DNA of 64,000 nucleotides. It comes from Dioszegia crocea. Taxonomy: Eukaryota > Basidiomycota > Tremellomycetes > Tremellales > Bulleribasidiaceae. The stretch is from contig BCKK01000007.1 in the NCBI GenBank assembly GCA_001600615.1, positions 1,084,431 to 1,148,430 on the forward strand, given 5' to 3'. The position numbers and the translations under genes are program-made. Numbering within the stretch: the stretch's first letter is position 1; every line of letters starts with the position of its first letter. The notes under the pieces were generated by a model. The model was not told the origin of the DNA, did no database searches, and saw only the letters and a list, made by a program, of their open reading frames with translations. Positions 21,833-33,759 of this stretch are shown one piece after another.

Positions 21833-23798
21833 ATGTGGAACAATAACAACAATAACCAATACCAGCAACCCCCACCTCAGGGTCAAGGTCAATGGGGAGC
21901 TCCACCTCCTCAGCAATATGGAGCACCTACCCAGCAGTATGGCGCACCAACTCAGCAATATGGTGCACCCCCCGCTCAGCAGCAATACGGCGGTACAGCC
22001 GGAGGGTACAACGCTCCACCTCCCCAGCAGGGCGGATATGCACCCCCTCCGTCTGCTCCATACGGTCAACAACAGCCATACGGTAATAACGGCGGATACA
22101 ATGCCCCACCTCCACAGCAAGGGGGATACGCTCCACCTCCCACTGCGCCCTACGGTCAACAACAGCCATATGGTAACAATGGCGGATATAACGCTCCGCC
22201 TCCACAGCAGGGTGGGTACGCTCCTCCACCCACTGCCCCGTATGGAGCACCTCCACCTCAACAACAGTGGAATGCGCCACCACCCCAGCAGCAAATGGGG
22301 CAGTATGGCGCCCCGCCACCAGTGATGAATGGCGGTCAGCCCTTCTTCCTCGGTGTCCCCGTCCCGCACGATCCGCCATCCACGGCCGTGGGTAGTATGC
22401 AGGGGTATAATGCTTCCTTTGATGCCGAGCGAGTGAGGAAGGCTACCAAGGTGAGCTAGGGCGTAATCACTGTCTGATACTGAGCGAATCTGACACCATA
22501 GGGCTTCGGGACGGATGAGAAGGTTTTGATTGATACCATGTCACCATTGGATGCGTTCCAGATGGATCAGCTTTCGAGGACGTACGAACAGCTAGTTGGT
22601 CGGACTCTCCAAAAGACCCTAGAGAAGGAGTTGTCAAGCTGGTACGTTGAGATGCTTTGCCTTCCCGTTTTCGGATTCTGGCAAGAGGATGAGCCCAAGC
22701 TGATACTTCAGGCTCGAATACACTCTCGTCCTCCTCTCACTCGGCCCACTCCAAGGAGACGTCTACCTCCTACACCGCGCCTGCAAAGGAGCCGGGACAC
22801 ACGAAGACCTCCTCAACGAAATCTTGCTCAGTCGGACCAATCAAGAAATTAATATGCTTAAACAGGCTTATCAGCGTAAACACAGTAAAGATCTGGCGGC
22901 TGTGGTACGTGGGGAATTGAGCATGAAGACTGAGCGGTGAGTTCCGTGTTGGCATTGGCTTGGGCTTCGACTTGTTGCTTTCCTGCCATGGAAATTGATT
23001 GGGCTTTTGACTGGAGGGACTACGGCTGACTTGGTAGAATGTTCAACATGGCACTCGCTGCTGGAAGGGATGAATCCACTTTTGTCAACCAACAATCTGT
23101 TGAAAATGACGTTGCGACTATATACCGCGCAGGACCTGGAAAGATCGGGACGGTAAGTTTTCGGACTTAGCAAGAATATGGGGATTTAGGCTGAATGGAT
23201 TAGGATGAGATTGCCATTTGCGGTATAATGCTCCAGCGATCTGACGCGCATTTGCGCGCACTCGCTCAGTCATTCCAGATGAAACACCGTACCTCCCTGT
23301 CGTCAATGTAAGTGCACCTCCCGGATCTCCTCTCCTCTGTTCTGATTGTGTTTGATGGCTACTTGATAAGGGCCAAGCTGACATGTCAGGATCAACTCGG
23401 AGTTTTCGGGTCATATGCGGGATGGGCTATACCACGTAGCGAGGAAGTATGAGGCAGATGGGGATGGTGTGCAGAGGGATGCAGAGGGGTTGGAGAGGGC
23501 CATGGCGGGTGCGGGGACTAAGGATGAACGATTGTGAGTGTCTGCTCGAATTCGAAGGACCGGTAAATGAGATTTCATGCTGATTCTTCTAGGATCTACC
23601 GACTGGTCAGGTTCCACTGGAACAGACAGCGATTTGGAGCCATCAAGAATGCGTACAATGCGACGTATAAGACTACGCTTCGTCGTCGGGTTGAGGGAGA
23701 GGTGAGTCTACGTCAAAGAGATACATGAGCAGGATGCTGATTGGTAGACTACGGGCAAATATGAGAAGGCTCTGGTCGGTATTATTGAGCAAAATTAG
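21833..23798 (+). CDS. Annexin with Pro/Gln/Tyr-rich repeat head
   Basis: Eight exons (21833-22450, 22502-22641, 22712-22936, 23038-23152, 23204-23307, 23390-23533, 23593-23701, 23748-23798) join in phase to 501 aa. The first 200 residues are low complexity ([17 protein letters not shown] units). The rest is a four-repeat annexin core: [17 protein letters not shown], then [18 protein letters not shown], a third repeat with [13 protein letters not shown], and a fourth with [17 protein letters not shown]. Annexins bind acidic phospholipids in a calcium-dependent way through GxGT-(38-40)-D/E sites, and the GTD/GTH/GTK loops are visible. A Pro/Gly/Tyr-rich head resembles ANXA7/ANXA11 and fungal annexins, and may promote condensation or partner binding. 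I start at the ATG after the leader, not the upstream in-frame TTG. Confidence 0.93.
22004..22246 (+). repeat. 90-bp tandem repeat in annexin head
   Basis: Units begin at 22004, 22094 and 22184 (the last partial). Each encodes [20 protein letters not shown] followed by [10 protein letters not shown]. Synonymous differences between units show the repeat is not brand new. Confidence 0.9.
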
Positions 23799-24191
23799 GC
23801 GGGATGTGTAGGGGAATGTGCCCGAAGAAGGGGATATAATCCAGGGATAGTGGAGAAGAATCAGGGTCAAGAGGAAGAGGAAATATTGAAAGTGACCTGG
23901 AACTGAAAGACGTTGCAGTAGAGCGATACCCCAACATTTTGTTTTCTTTCTGATATGGATATAATAAAGCTTCTCTCAGATGTGCAGAGCCTGTTTACTC
24001 GCACAGGGTGATTGACAGAAGAGGACAAGGCTGTAGAGGATGTACTATGAGCGTGATGTGTGGAGGGATCAAATAGGATGATCCTTTTCGGCTTTTTGCC
24101 ACCTAAACTAGAATTTATCTACACCACCTTACACCTACTCTACATCTACATCTACCCCAACCTCCACACAGCTATAGCTACCTAATCAACC
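23799..24191. other. Intergenic region between annexin and TOM6-like gene
   Basis: Annexin 3' flank with an AATAAA-like signal (ATAATAAAG near 23960), then a C/A/T-rich leader before the small ORF. No other gene is seen. Confidence 0.5.
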
Positions 24192-24701
24192 ATGTCGGCC
24201 CCCGAAAAATCTTCAGCACAATACATAGGTCCCGCCTCTTCAGGCCGGCCCGAGCCTCCTTCGGCTTTGGACATGGCGAAACATCAGATTATGGCTCCAG
24301 AGTATAGAGAAGGGAACTTGAAGTGAGTCTTTGGGGTCTGACTTATCGTGTGGAGGAAGACATATATGAGAGTAAGGGCAGGGAGTAGGGATCTCTGTAT
24401 ACTATGAGTTCTGGCGAACGTATTTGGGAGTTCTTGCGATTCTCTTACTTGAAGAAGGGTAATTTGGCGATCAGAGGGAAAGTCTCGTCGGTGACAAGTG
24501 TAGCTGGGCCAAGTCAGGCATGGGTTTATGGGTTCATCATTCGGAAGGAAGACAAGAGAGACTGAAAAGAGTAAAAGAAAACAACGTCACTCGAATCGAT
24601 TGCTGATCACTTTCAGCATCCTCAAAGCAACTGGGATATTCGTCCTTGGCGTCATCTTTGTTCGATCTAATTTGAGCTCGGTGTTGATTCCGGCACTATA
24701 A
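24192..24701 (+). CDS. TOM6-like small tail-anchored protein
   Basis: Two exons, 24192-24322 and 24617-24701, join in phase (AA|C) to 71 aa. The protein starts MSAPEKSSAQYIGPAS, has a polar middle, and ends in a hydrophobic helix, ILKATGIFVLGVIFVRS, followed by NLSSVLIPAL. This arrangement fits Tom6 of the mitochondrial outer-membrane TOM complex: small, with one C-terminal helix and a short intermembrane tail. The family is too short and divergent for certainty, and another tail-anchored protein is possible. The intron is long for this genome (294 nt) but has a TGCTGATCAC branch and TTTCAG acceptor. Confidence 0.6.
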
Positions 24702-25132
24702 GCTGGGAAAGTAGAGGGAAATGGGGATAGGGGTGACGAATGATACAGAAGGATAGGATAGATGGGTAGGAGGGGTACTCAAGGGAAGAGAGAAGAAGTC
24801 TGGGTGAGTACGGAATTTTCATCCATCCCCACCCGTCTTCTTCCGATCTGGCTGTTGGCCATTATAATCACTTTCACTCTCTTCCTTCGGATCGTATATC
24901 AGGCTATAGCTCTGAACCTCAGCTGACGTCTATAGAGCTGTACAACGTATCGCAATTGGCTGAAACATGTAAACACTGCTCTTAAGGACCTCCATCGTTC
25001 GATTTCACAGCTTCAGTCCGATGACCCTGAACCCACCGTCAAAGTCGGAGTATCATGAGATCTCGACAGATGCGGAGGAGCCGGATTGTTTCACTCAAAT
25101 CAGCAAGCTTGATAGCATCAACTACAAACTGA
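24702..25132. other. Intergenic, no gene seen
   Basis: 3' flanks of two convergent genes; no supported ORF, RNA or repeat. Confidence 0.5.
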
Positions 25133-26086
25133 CTACGCCTTGCACTTGCTGAAGAGCTTCTTATAAGTAGGCTGACCCAGCTTGGTGAGGAGATGGCTAA
25201 GCGCAGCCTCGCCTGTTGTTCCACCAACAGTGGACAGCTGATCTCCATCAGAAACACGTTCGACCGTCACGCTGCCATTCTCCCATTCAGCCTTACTCGG
25301 CTTCCTCCTTTCGCCGGAATAGTATACCTGGGCGTACGTTTTGCAGGTCGACCTCGCTCCGGTCTCAATCAACGTGACTTGACCCAAGCTCCGACCCAAA
25401 CACGGCAGATCGCCCATGTAGCTTCTCGGCGCAGGAGGCCGAGAGCTTATCCCCATGCGCTGGAGGAATGTATCCGGTCTCGTCGTGAAACTCGCCAGCG
25501 CCCCGGATCCGCGGGTATCGTCATCGCGTGTCGAGGGATTGTCTGCAGTCCAGAAGTATTTGCGAACCCTTGGATCCCCCTTGTAACAACCCTGATATAC
25601 GGCTTCACAGCCTTTGGTGGCCTGGTCATTGCGGAATATCGCTCGGCTGTTGCTGTCCCACCTACCTGGGGCGGGCGCCCAGGAGTAGGCGTGTAGTGAA
25701 TTGCGGGGAGAAACTGTATGGATAAGCTCAAGCAACAAGAAATATCAATCACGAGGGATCACTGATCTCTTACTCGGATAGTAAACCCGGACACTACTTT
25801 ACTGAACAGACTTACCTGCCGGGGTTGTCGAACCAGATGTGTTCCGAGTGCGTGTGTGATTATTGGTCAAGGTCTGATTTGCTTCTTCTGGATCTGTATG
25901 TCAGCTGTGCCAAGCAAGACCGGCCACTGACTTACGCTTCGAGTCCGACTCGCTCACCAGTGGCGCCACTGTCGACAAGGAATCTTGAGAAGTTTTGCGA
26001 TCACTGTGCTGACTGCTGGTAGCAGTGACTGACGGTTGTGAGGCCAGACGAGAGGTGAAGCGTCTCCGAAGGCTGAGGCAGGACAT
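25133..26086 (-). CDS. Unknown protein, lineage-restricted candidate
   Basis: Three exons agree in phase from ATG 26086. The head MSCLSLRRRFTSRLASQPSV is basic and Ser-rich and could act as a mitochondrial presequence. Exon 2 encodes HPEEANQTLTNNHTRTRN. The long last exon ends in LSHLLTKLGQPTYKKLF and a Cys-containing C-terminus at 25133. I recognise no domain. The last exon holds several cysteines and GRW/GCY motifs and may form a small beta-rich domain. It sits next to another unknown gene in the same orientation. Function unknown. Confidence 0.5.
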
Positions 26087-26563
26087 GATTTGAAGTCGAT
26101 TGGTTCGGAGTGGGGACTTCGAGGATGGGGCTTTAGGGCGAGATGGCGTGACGGTGTGAAAGATTGTGTAAACGGATGGAGTTGTTGTGAATCAGCTTAC
26201 CGCGAGATAGGGCAAGTCAGCCCTGTGGATCAGGGACTAGAGTTGAAAGGGTGGCTCCTATCCTTTCGGATCATGAAACGCGTGTCAGCGTCGAACACGT
26301 AGCTTGGGTATTACGGTCTATTAACATCTTAGAGTAAAGTCGGCAGCCTGATTCCAGGACTCTAGCGATACGTACCGGCTGGTATCGAGGATGATCCCAT
26401 CTAATATATCTGAAAGTGCTACGCTACAACGCGGAAACTTGCATGCAGTGCGCACAGTACTCTGTTATGCGCTCAACCGAGTGCAGAGGTAGCTATGCAA
26501 AATGATCCTGAATCCGGCCACAAAGTAGACATGGTAGGTTTGCATACCCGCTTCAAGGGCTAA
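26087..26563. other. Intergenic, no gene seen
   Basis: Spacer between two unknown minus-strand genes; no supported feature. Confidence 0.45.
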
Positions 26564-27706
26564 TTAATAATAATCTCGTCGCCAAGGATTCAGCGCCCTA
26601 CTACCCTTCGTCGACTGCCGCTGATACCTCATATCTTCCCGGCTCTTGGCCGAACATGGCTCGCCGAGTGTGGCGAGAAACTGTTCAGTTGTATTCAGAC
26701 GAGTCTTGCTGATGTCGTAGGAGAGACCTCCACAGCCTTTGGGATCCCACTCGTCCAACAAATGTTGTGAAGCAGCCAGCACCAAAAGCTTTTCGTCCTC
26801 ACTCTTCCCCTTCATCGTTTGGGATTTCACATCCCAGCCATATCTCCCGTCATCCATAGATTGAACGAGCTTCACTGCGCTCTTCGTCTGATTCCCACTC
26901 CCAGTGGATAAGAACACTTCTCCAAGGACAAAAGGATGACTCTCGTCATTGTCATCCTCGGAAGAGCGCCCAGTATCCCGTCGGCCGTATTTCCGGCATA
27001 CCTCAAATGTAGCGGTCGCAGATGGACTGCCCGATGCTGTTCCGGCTAGCCGCCAAGTAGCCCTCTTTCGACGGAAATGACCTTCGCGACCGAAGAAGAA
27101 CTCATCTAACGACATCGTAGGTCGGATGCACTGGGTATGATCTTGAGACCCAAGTCGTGACTTCCGGTGTGCGTGATCATTGCAGTTGGTCATGTCGGTA
27201 AATCCGTGAAACTCAATCTTGGTGCGGTTAGGATCGGTGGCATTTTGGCTGCGGGAAAGTCGCGCAGCTTCCATGTTGTCGGAGCGATCTGATGGGATCA
27301 TCAGCGAAACAATGACGAAGAGAGAGAGAGAGAAGTGTTAGACACTCACTCTTCGTCGGATCCCGGCGGTATTTTGTCCGATTGATCGTGAGCATGTTCG
27401 ATCTGTGACTTGCTGTACTGCGTGGTCGCCCCTGGGTGATCTCCCAACGGCCTCCCTGTTGGTTATAGGGAAGAAGCTCTACCAAAATCAGTGAACAGGT
27501 GGTGTTGAACTTTCTCCAACGTCTGCATCTGTCACGCCGACGAGATACGGTCATGGCCTACCGCCACTTACCCTTCTTCAGATCGGCAGCCGTGTCTTGG
27601 AGAAGAGGTCCACTTTCAACAGTGGTATGGCGCTCGCCTAAATGGTCAGCAATGCTGGAAAAGATCGGGAGGTGAGGCGCTCACTGTAGCGGGCGTTGGA
27701 CGGCAT
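26564..27706 (-). CDS. Unknown protein, lineage-restricted candidate
   Basis: Exons 27706-27685, 27637-27572 and 27478 onward join in phase. A further junction (donor near 27350, acceptor CCCATCAG) leads to the long last exon ending at 26564. The product reads MPSNARYSERHTTVESGP at the start, then AADLKKELLPYNQQGGRWEI across a splice, and ends with a Cys- and Arg-containing tail. No domain is recognised. The central part has GREGHFRRKRATWRLAGT and an acidic patch EDDNDES. Like its neighbour at 25133-26086 it contains a GRW motif early and a helical LATLGEP/LTKLGQP-like segment near the end. The two could be distant relatives; that is weak. Confidence 0.5.
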
Positions 27707-28239
27707 GTGTGCAGTGCAGGGGGTGTGGGGAAGTTTGAGAGGGAGAATATGACAGAGCTTGTGGCCTGTGAATTTCGAACGGTGTATGGGTGTGAGATTG
27801 AACTAGTAGGTAAGTATGAGAACTGATGTGAGTGGAGAGAGGAATGGCAGGCTATCCTGTTGGCAAATGTGCGGTGCCTGCATGGGGGCAGTCGCCACTG
27901 CCCGGCTCAGGGGACTGGCCTCCTTTTTACATCCGGGTGCCGGATCGTGTCAGATCCTCATCCATTGTATGGCTGTCACATGTTTCAAGCAACCACAGTG
28001 TTGGAAATAGCCGACCCTTGCTCGCAGAGGTTGCAGGTCTTATGCACGAGCGTATTGCTTCGGACGCGACGCAATAGTGTCGAGCCGCCACTCGGACGAT
28101 ATGGCGCCACTTTCGGATTGACGCACGGACCATGCGTTTCACATTTTGGCCGCCGCGCCTATGTCCTCAGCGGATCAGCCACAATTGTCAGCCTACAATC
28201 ACTACCTTCCAACCGACCTTGACTGCTCTCTTTATCGTG
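27707..28239. other. Intergenic, divergent promoter
   Basis: Lies between the unknown minus gene and the PITH gene. No supported ORF or RNA. Confidence 0.45.
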
Positions 28240-29327
28240 ATGAACTGCGCATCAGAAGCTCACGATCACTCACATGGCGAGGCAAGCGGAAGTGGTGGCC
28301 ATGGACACGGTCACGGCGACCACAATCATGATGGACATGATCACGACATACCGCTTGATTCTGGACCGCAAGATTCGCTCTTTTCGCATGTCGATTTACC
28401 GAACGTGGTTGCGCTGAATGCTGTCGGTGGTGGAGAGTCAGGACAGAAGGTGATCAAGTATGTGTCTCAGCAATCCGACTCAAGGTCAAGAGCTGATGCC
28501 TCTAGAAGCTGGGATGAGAGGGAAGATGAGACAAGGGTGTGTCTACCATCTTCGAGGTGGACAGAGCAATGCTAGGTCGTAGTCTGACAGGGCAGTTCTG
28601 CGAGTCAGATACGGACGATTCTATGATAATCAAAAGTGAGTAAGGGCTTTGATGTCTGCTTGAAAACATCCAAGCCAATTGGGAAAGAGGCTGATTTGCA
28701 GTACCGTTCACCGCTTCTGTGTCGTTACGGTCTATAACAATACGGGCGGGTCCATCTGGACAAACACCAACTGAGGTGCATATAGTAGGTCGTTGTTATT
28801 GCCCTCAGAGTTTCAGTCGGTCGGTGCAGGCGCTAAATAAGCAGTATCGGGATTCACCAGGAATGGACTTTGGGGACACCGATCGTCCCACGACGCAGGT
28901 TCTGCAGATGGTTGAAGCTCGTGAGGGTGTAGAATATCAAGTCAAGTGAGTGGCCATCTCAGCAGATGTCCTCCCGAGAGACGAGAGCCTGCGAACTTCT
29001 GAAGAGCCTAAACGCTGACGCTGCTCAGGGCAGCAAAATTCGCGAGTGTCTCATCCCTCACCCTCTTCTTCCCTGGGAATACCTCCGACGGTGATGAGGA
29101 TACATCTAGGGTGTACTATATCGGTCTGCGGGGCTCGTTCAAGCCTGTAAGTCCCGTACCGCCTCATGATACTGAAAGTTCCGGAAAGCGGCAATGCCTC
29201 AAGAACGTCGCTGATTTCTTAGCTACCCCAGAGACCTGGTGTGATCATCTACGAGTCTGCTGCTAGACCACAGGATCATAAGGCAGAGACTGTTTCGGAG
29301 AGTCAGGCCTGGCGACCGGGGACATAG
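28240..29327 (+). CDS. PITH domain protein (PITHD1-like)
   Basis: Seven exons (28240-28457, 28506-28536, 28596-28635, 28702-28784, 28845-28945, 29029-29146, 29223-29327) join in phase to 231 aa. A His/Gly-rich head (HGHGHGDHNHDGHDHD) precedes the PITH domain: VIKSWDEREDETRFCESDTD, MIIKIPFTASVSLRSITIRA, then YYIGLRGSF near the end. PITH is the proteasome-interacting domain of TXNL1, also found alone in PITHD1 proteins. There is no thioredoxin domain here, so it is the stand-alone type. Exons 2 and 3 are only 31 and 40 nt. A longer frame reading through the second intron ends at a false stop; removing 28537-28595 restores the domain. Confidence 0.9.
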
Positions 29328-29767
29328 ACGGCTAGACGGAGGCGTACTGGGAGGGATCGCCTTTCGGCCTATCAACGACTTCAAATCACAAAAATCATCT
29401 CGGATACTGAATGAACGTTCAATACTGCTCATCAGCGTACACTCAGAGTCTCATACCGGCGACCTTGGTGTTATATAGCCCGTCACACGAACCATAGAGC
29501 GAGCAATGTATGGGAGGAATGCAGTGTGACGTGGACTTTAGCCTGACACATCCTTATCGCTTATCAGTGTTACCCCTGGTTTCACAATTTGGCTCGCTCG
29601 AGTCGACAACCAAAATTTGGGAAGCTCCCTTCTTTTGTACATCTACACAGCAAGCACACAAGTGCATCGAGTCGACGATAGAAAAGGGTTCCTTGCTCCA
29701 GATACAAATCGGGGCAAAATCCACCCATTTCCTCCCATTTTCCAGACCAACCCACATTTCCCCCATC
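29328..29767. other. Intergenic upstream of asparaginyl-tRNA synthetase
   Basis: PITH 3' flank and synthetase promoter; an in-frame TTG upstream of the ATG is not used as start. Nothing else seen. Confidence 0.5.
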
Positions 29768-31810
29768 ATGTCCGACGCACCCCAACCCACCATCGTCCAG
29801 CAGGCTCAGGACGCGGCTACAAAGCTCGCCTCTACCGTAGCTGAGACTCTCAACATCAGCGGAAAGGCTGAAGTCGCCGAGGATGCTTCTGGTATGTTTG
29901 ACGCGTCCGCAGCCCCGAATCGATGCTCATTTCAAGGCCTACCCAAACTCTACATCGATGAGAAAGCCGGCTCAGACGAGACTGGTACTGGCGCCGAGCT
30001 CTCCCCTTTCCAGACCGCTTTAAAGGCATACCAATCTCTCACCCCCGCCTCAACCTCAGATGCCGACCCCACCAAAGTCGCGACTTTCCTCGTGCGCAAG
30101 GCCGACTCGGTCGAGCGCAACGAGTGGGTCGAGATGGGAACCTCAGCGCGGAAGAAGTTAGTCAAGGGTGTTGAAGGATGGAGGAAGAAAGAGGCCAAGG
30201 CGGCTCTGGAGGGTGAGCGGATAGCTAAGGACAAGAAGGATGCAGAGGAGAGGGATAAGAAGAGGCGAGAGGAGGCCAGTGCTGTTGTTCTTGTTGATGA
30301 CGAGAGCAAGGGCGCAGCCAAGAAGGTGAGTAAGGCGTAGGATGTGGCTGACGTTAGACCAAAATCCACGCCGTTCCAGAACTCACCAACACCCGTGTCC
30401 GCCTACAGGGATGGGTGCACCGACTCCGACCGCAAAAGACCAACTTCTTTGTTGTGCTCCGAGATGGGACTGGATTCGTCCAGTGCATCCTTTCTGGCGA
30501 CTGCATCAAGACGGTGGATGCTTTGGATCTCACCATTGAGAGCACTATCGAGCTCTGCGGGACGGTTGAGAAGGTCAAAGAGGGTCAGAGTGCACCCGGA
30601 GGCGTTGAGGTGATTGTTGATTGGTGGAAATTGGTGGGAAAGGCACCTGGTGGAGAAGAGTCGTTTGAGGGGAGATTGCGTGCTGTAAGTCTACGTCAAG
30701 GTCATCGCTGACCTGAAGGACACTGAGCAATCTATTCGGGCCGATCTGCGCCACCTTGAACTCCGAGGCGAGACGGCCACTGCTGTTATGCGATTCCGAG
30801 CTATGCTCCTCCGCGCATTCCGCGAGTCGTTTCACAAGCGCCGCATCACCGAAGTCACCCCTCCCTGCATGGTCCAGACGTCTGTCGAGGGCGGGTCCAC
30901 TCTTTTCGAGTTCGAGTATTATGGTGCCAAGGCGTATCTCACCCAGTCCAGTCAGCTGTACTTGGAGACTGTGCTCCCGAGTTTGGGCGATGTCTACTGT
31001 ATTCAGGAGAGTTTCCGAGCGGAGAAGAGTTTGACTAGGAGGTGAGTTTGGTCAAGGCATGGCTGATTTTAGGCACTTGTCCGAATACACCCATCTCGAG
31101 GCTGAGTTGGTCTTTATCGAATTCAAAGATCTGCTCGACCATCTCGAGGACTTGGTGAGTTGAGATCCAACCCAGGGCTAATGTCAGATCTGCGACGTTG
31201 TCGACACCCTCCTCGCCGATCCCGTTTCTTCGGAAATTATCAAAACTCTCAACCCCGACTTCACTCCCCCTTCCCGCCCCTTCATGCGTCTGGACTACCG
31301 CGATGCAATCACCTATCTCAACGAACACGGCATCACCAAGGAAGACGGCTCGGACCATGTGATCGGAGATGACATTGCGGAAGCTGCCGAGCGGAAAATG
31401 ACGGACCAGATCAACCGTCCGATTATGCTCATCAACTTCCCTAAAATTCTCAAATCCTTCTACATGAAGACCATTGCCGACGCGCCGGACTTTACCGAGA
31501 GTGTTGACGTGCTCGTCCCTGGTGTTGGAGAGGTTGTTGGGGGAAGTATGAGAATCAGCGATCTGGAGGAGTTGATGGCGGGATACAAGAGGAGCGGTAT
31601 CCCTCACGAGCCGTACTACTGGTTCTCGGACCAGAGGAAGTATGGGACTACTGAGCATGGAGGTTATGGGTTGGGTGTTGAGGTGAGTAAAGGGTCATAA
31701 TGTGCTGGGCCGAGCTGACTTGACAGCGTCTCCTCGCTTGGTTCCTCAAGAGGTACACCGTCAGGGAGTGCTCGCTGTACCCCAGGTACATGGGCCGCGC
31801 GACTCCTTAA
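29768..31810 (+). CDS. DED81: Asparaginyl-tRNA synthetase, cytosolic
   Basis: Starts at ATG 29768 (MSDAPQPT) and ends at TAA 31808-31810, with several short introns (for example 29892-29936). A charged, lysine-rich N-terminal extension leads to an OB-fold anticodon-binding domain ([19 protein letters not shown]). The class II catalytic core follows, with motif 2 around [20 protein letters not shown] and motif 3 [20 protein letters not shown]. The C-terminal [10 protein letters not shown] is typical of cytosolic AsnRS. The enzyme charges tRNA-Asn with asparagine using ATP. The lack of a presequence and the lysine-rich extension favour the cytosolic enzyme over the mitochondrial one. Aspartyl-tRNA synthetase was considered, but the motif 2 to 3 region and C-terminus fit AsnRS better. 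Confidence 0.9.
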
Positions 31811-32025
31811 TTGGAAGGGCGGGTTACTGGAGCTGGAGAGTCCGTATTATGCATCTACATCTGGCTTCTGTGGTCTTAGGAGCTTTGGCATGGCTGTATA
31901 TGTCCACTCGATGGGGTGCGCTTGACTCGACCGGTGATGACTCTATGGTCGAGGAATGTGGGGCCCCAAAGTCACCCTCAACCTAGAATCTCGCCAGCCA
32001 GCATCTCAACGTCACTTCTATCTCC

Positions 32026-33274
32026 ATGCTCCTTCGCAGAATGTCACGATACGCAGACATAGCCGTCAATCTGACAGATCCAATGTTTCAGGGCGTATAC
32101 CACGGAAAGAAACGACATCAACCAGATCTAGATGCAGTCCTGAATCGAGCCAGAACGCAGGGGGTGACCAGGATGTTGATCACCGGTACGAGTCTGAGCG
32201 AGAGTCGGACTGCGCTGGATATGGCGAAGAGGTATGGTCAGTGTCTCTTATCACTGTAGCATGGACTGCGCTGATGTACAGATCTACACTGTACAGCTGG
32301 CGTACATCCGACATCAACATCAGAGATTGATAAACACCCCCAAGGGGCCGAAGCTTACTTCACCGAGCTGGAACAGCTCATTCAGGAAGATCATCGAGGG
32401 GAGGGAGGGTCTAGACGGATCATATCTCTTGGCGAAATAGGGTCAGGTATGTCTATACCAGCGCATGAGCTAAAACTGCAGATTATGATCGACTGAATTG
32501 GTCACCCCGCGAAACCCAGCTTCGACATCTACCTCGTCTACTCCAACTATCTAAGCGGTCCAGACTACCGATGTTCTTACACTCTCGTACGCCTGAATCG
32601 CATGTGGATCTGATGAGCGCCCTGCGGGAGGCGGGTTGGGTCAGTCCTTTTGTGGATCAAGGGGAGAAAGAGTGGGTTGGAGGAGTCGTGCACAGTTTCA
32701 CCGGAACCAAGGAGGAGGTGAAGGAGCTTGTAAGTCTTCTTAAGTCCCACGCATCTCAACGAGCTGATACGTCGAGGTTGACATGGGATTGTATATCGGT
32801 CTGAACGGCTGCTCGCTGAAAACTTCCGATAATCTCGAGACGGTCAAGACGATACCGATAGATCGGATCATGCTGGAAACAGGTTGGTCTTCTGTCATCC
32901 CTACCATTCCAGCGGCTCCCTGCCCATCCTCGTCGACAGACGATTGAAAGACGGAGAATCTCCCATTTGATGTCTACTGTCAAGCCTCGCCTGAGATCTT
33001 TCGCTAACAACTAGATGCACCATGGTGTAGCATCACATCTTCCCACGCTTCCCACTCCCTACTCCCTCCACCGTCCTCCGCAGTCTACATACCCCGAGTC
33101 AACAAAGCCGAGAAATGGCAAGAAGGCCAGGGCGTGAAAGGGCGGATGGAGCCGGCGGATGTGGTGCTGATAGCGGAGGTGGTGGCGAAAGTGAAGGGTG
33201 TCAGCGTGGAGGAGCTAGCAGAAGCGGCTTGGAGTAACTCAGAGAAGCTGTTCTGGGGAAGTCTTGTACGGTAG
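32026..33274 (+). CDS. TatD-family metal-dependent nuclease (TATDN1-like)
   Basis: Multi-exon gene from ATG 32026 (or 32041) to TAG 33272-33274. Conserved blocks in order are [67 protein letters not shown] and METDAPWC-like LETDAPWC. The H-x-x, E, H, H and D ligands of the TatD two-metal site are represented. TatD enzymes act as 3'-5' exonucleases or deoxyribonucleases, in DNA repair and apoptosis-like degradation. The usual GEIGLDYDR reads GEIGSDYDR across a splice site. The last intron (about 32881-33014) has an atypical GTTGGT donor, but splicing there is needed to form ETDAPWC. Confidence 0.9.
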
Positions 33275-33759
33275 ATTGGATGCGCTGCTTACACCTTATG
33301 CGTCTGCTCTTTGTCTCGGCGCTGAAACCGGGCTACGAGACATGGATGCATGACTGGTGGGGGTATATACTGATAATGGAAATATGGCTGAAGGTGATAT
33401 GGTCGCATGATACAGGAATACGAGTATGATATGGCATGGCCGTAACGCCTTGGTCGGTCTATTCGAGGGGATCGCGAGGTCGGAGAATGGGGATTGTGTC
33501 GTCGACGTCGTGATTGAAACAGGATAAGTGGGGCACCTCGAGGTCTCGGAGATTGCGTATTAAGGTCGATTGAGCGATGGTGCCTCGACTTGCTTGAAGG
33601 GTTTCTTGATAATATACACAAGGTCAGAAATCGGGAAAAATTACGGGAATGAGATCATTTCGAAAGCGATAAGATGGATTGGGCGGGAATTGAGGATGAT
33701 GTGAGGAAAACAAAGTCGACCTGCAAATGTCAGTGGCCATCATCGTCCATACTTACTTT
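33275..33759. other. Convergent 3' region, no gene seen
   Basis: 3' flanks of the TatD gene and of the unknown minus gene. Short minus frames here have no support. Confidence 0.45.

Noticed and set aside
21824..22369. 181- and 150-codon minus-strand frames opposite the annexin head
   Set aside because: They are antisense readings of the 90-bp repeats; the plus strand gives a complete annexin.
28132..28575. 147-codon frame starting upstream of the PITH gene
   Set aside because: It starts at a non-ATG/out-of-context codon and runs into an intron; the ATG at 28240 followed by splicing gives the PITH domain.
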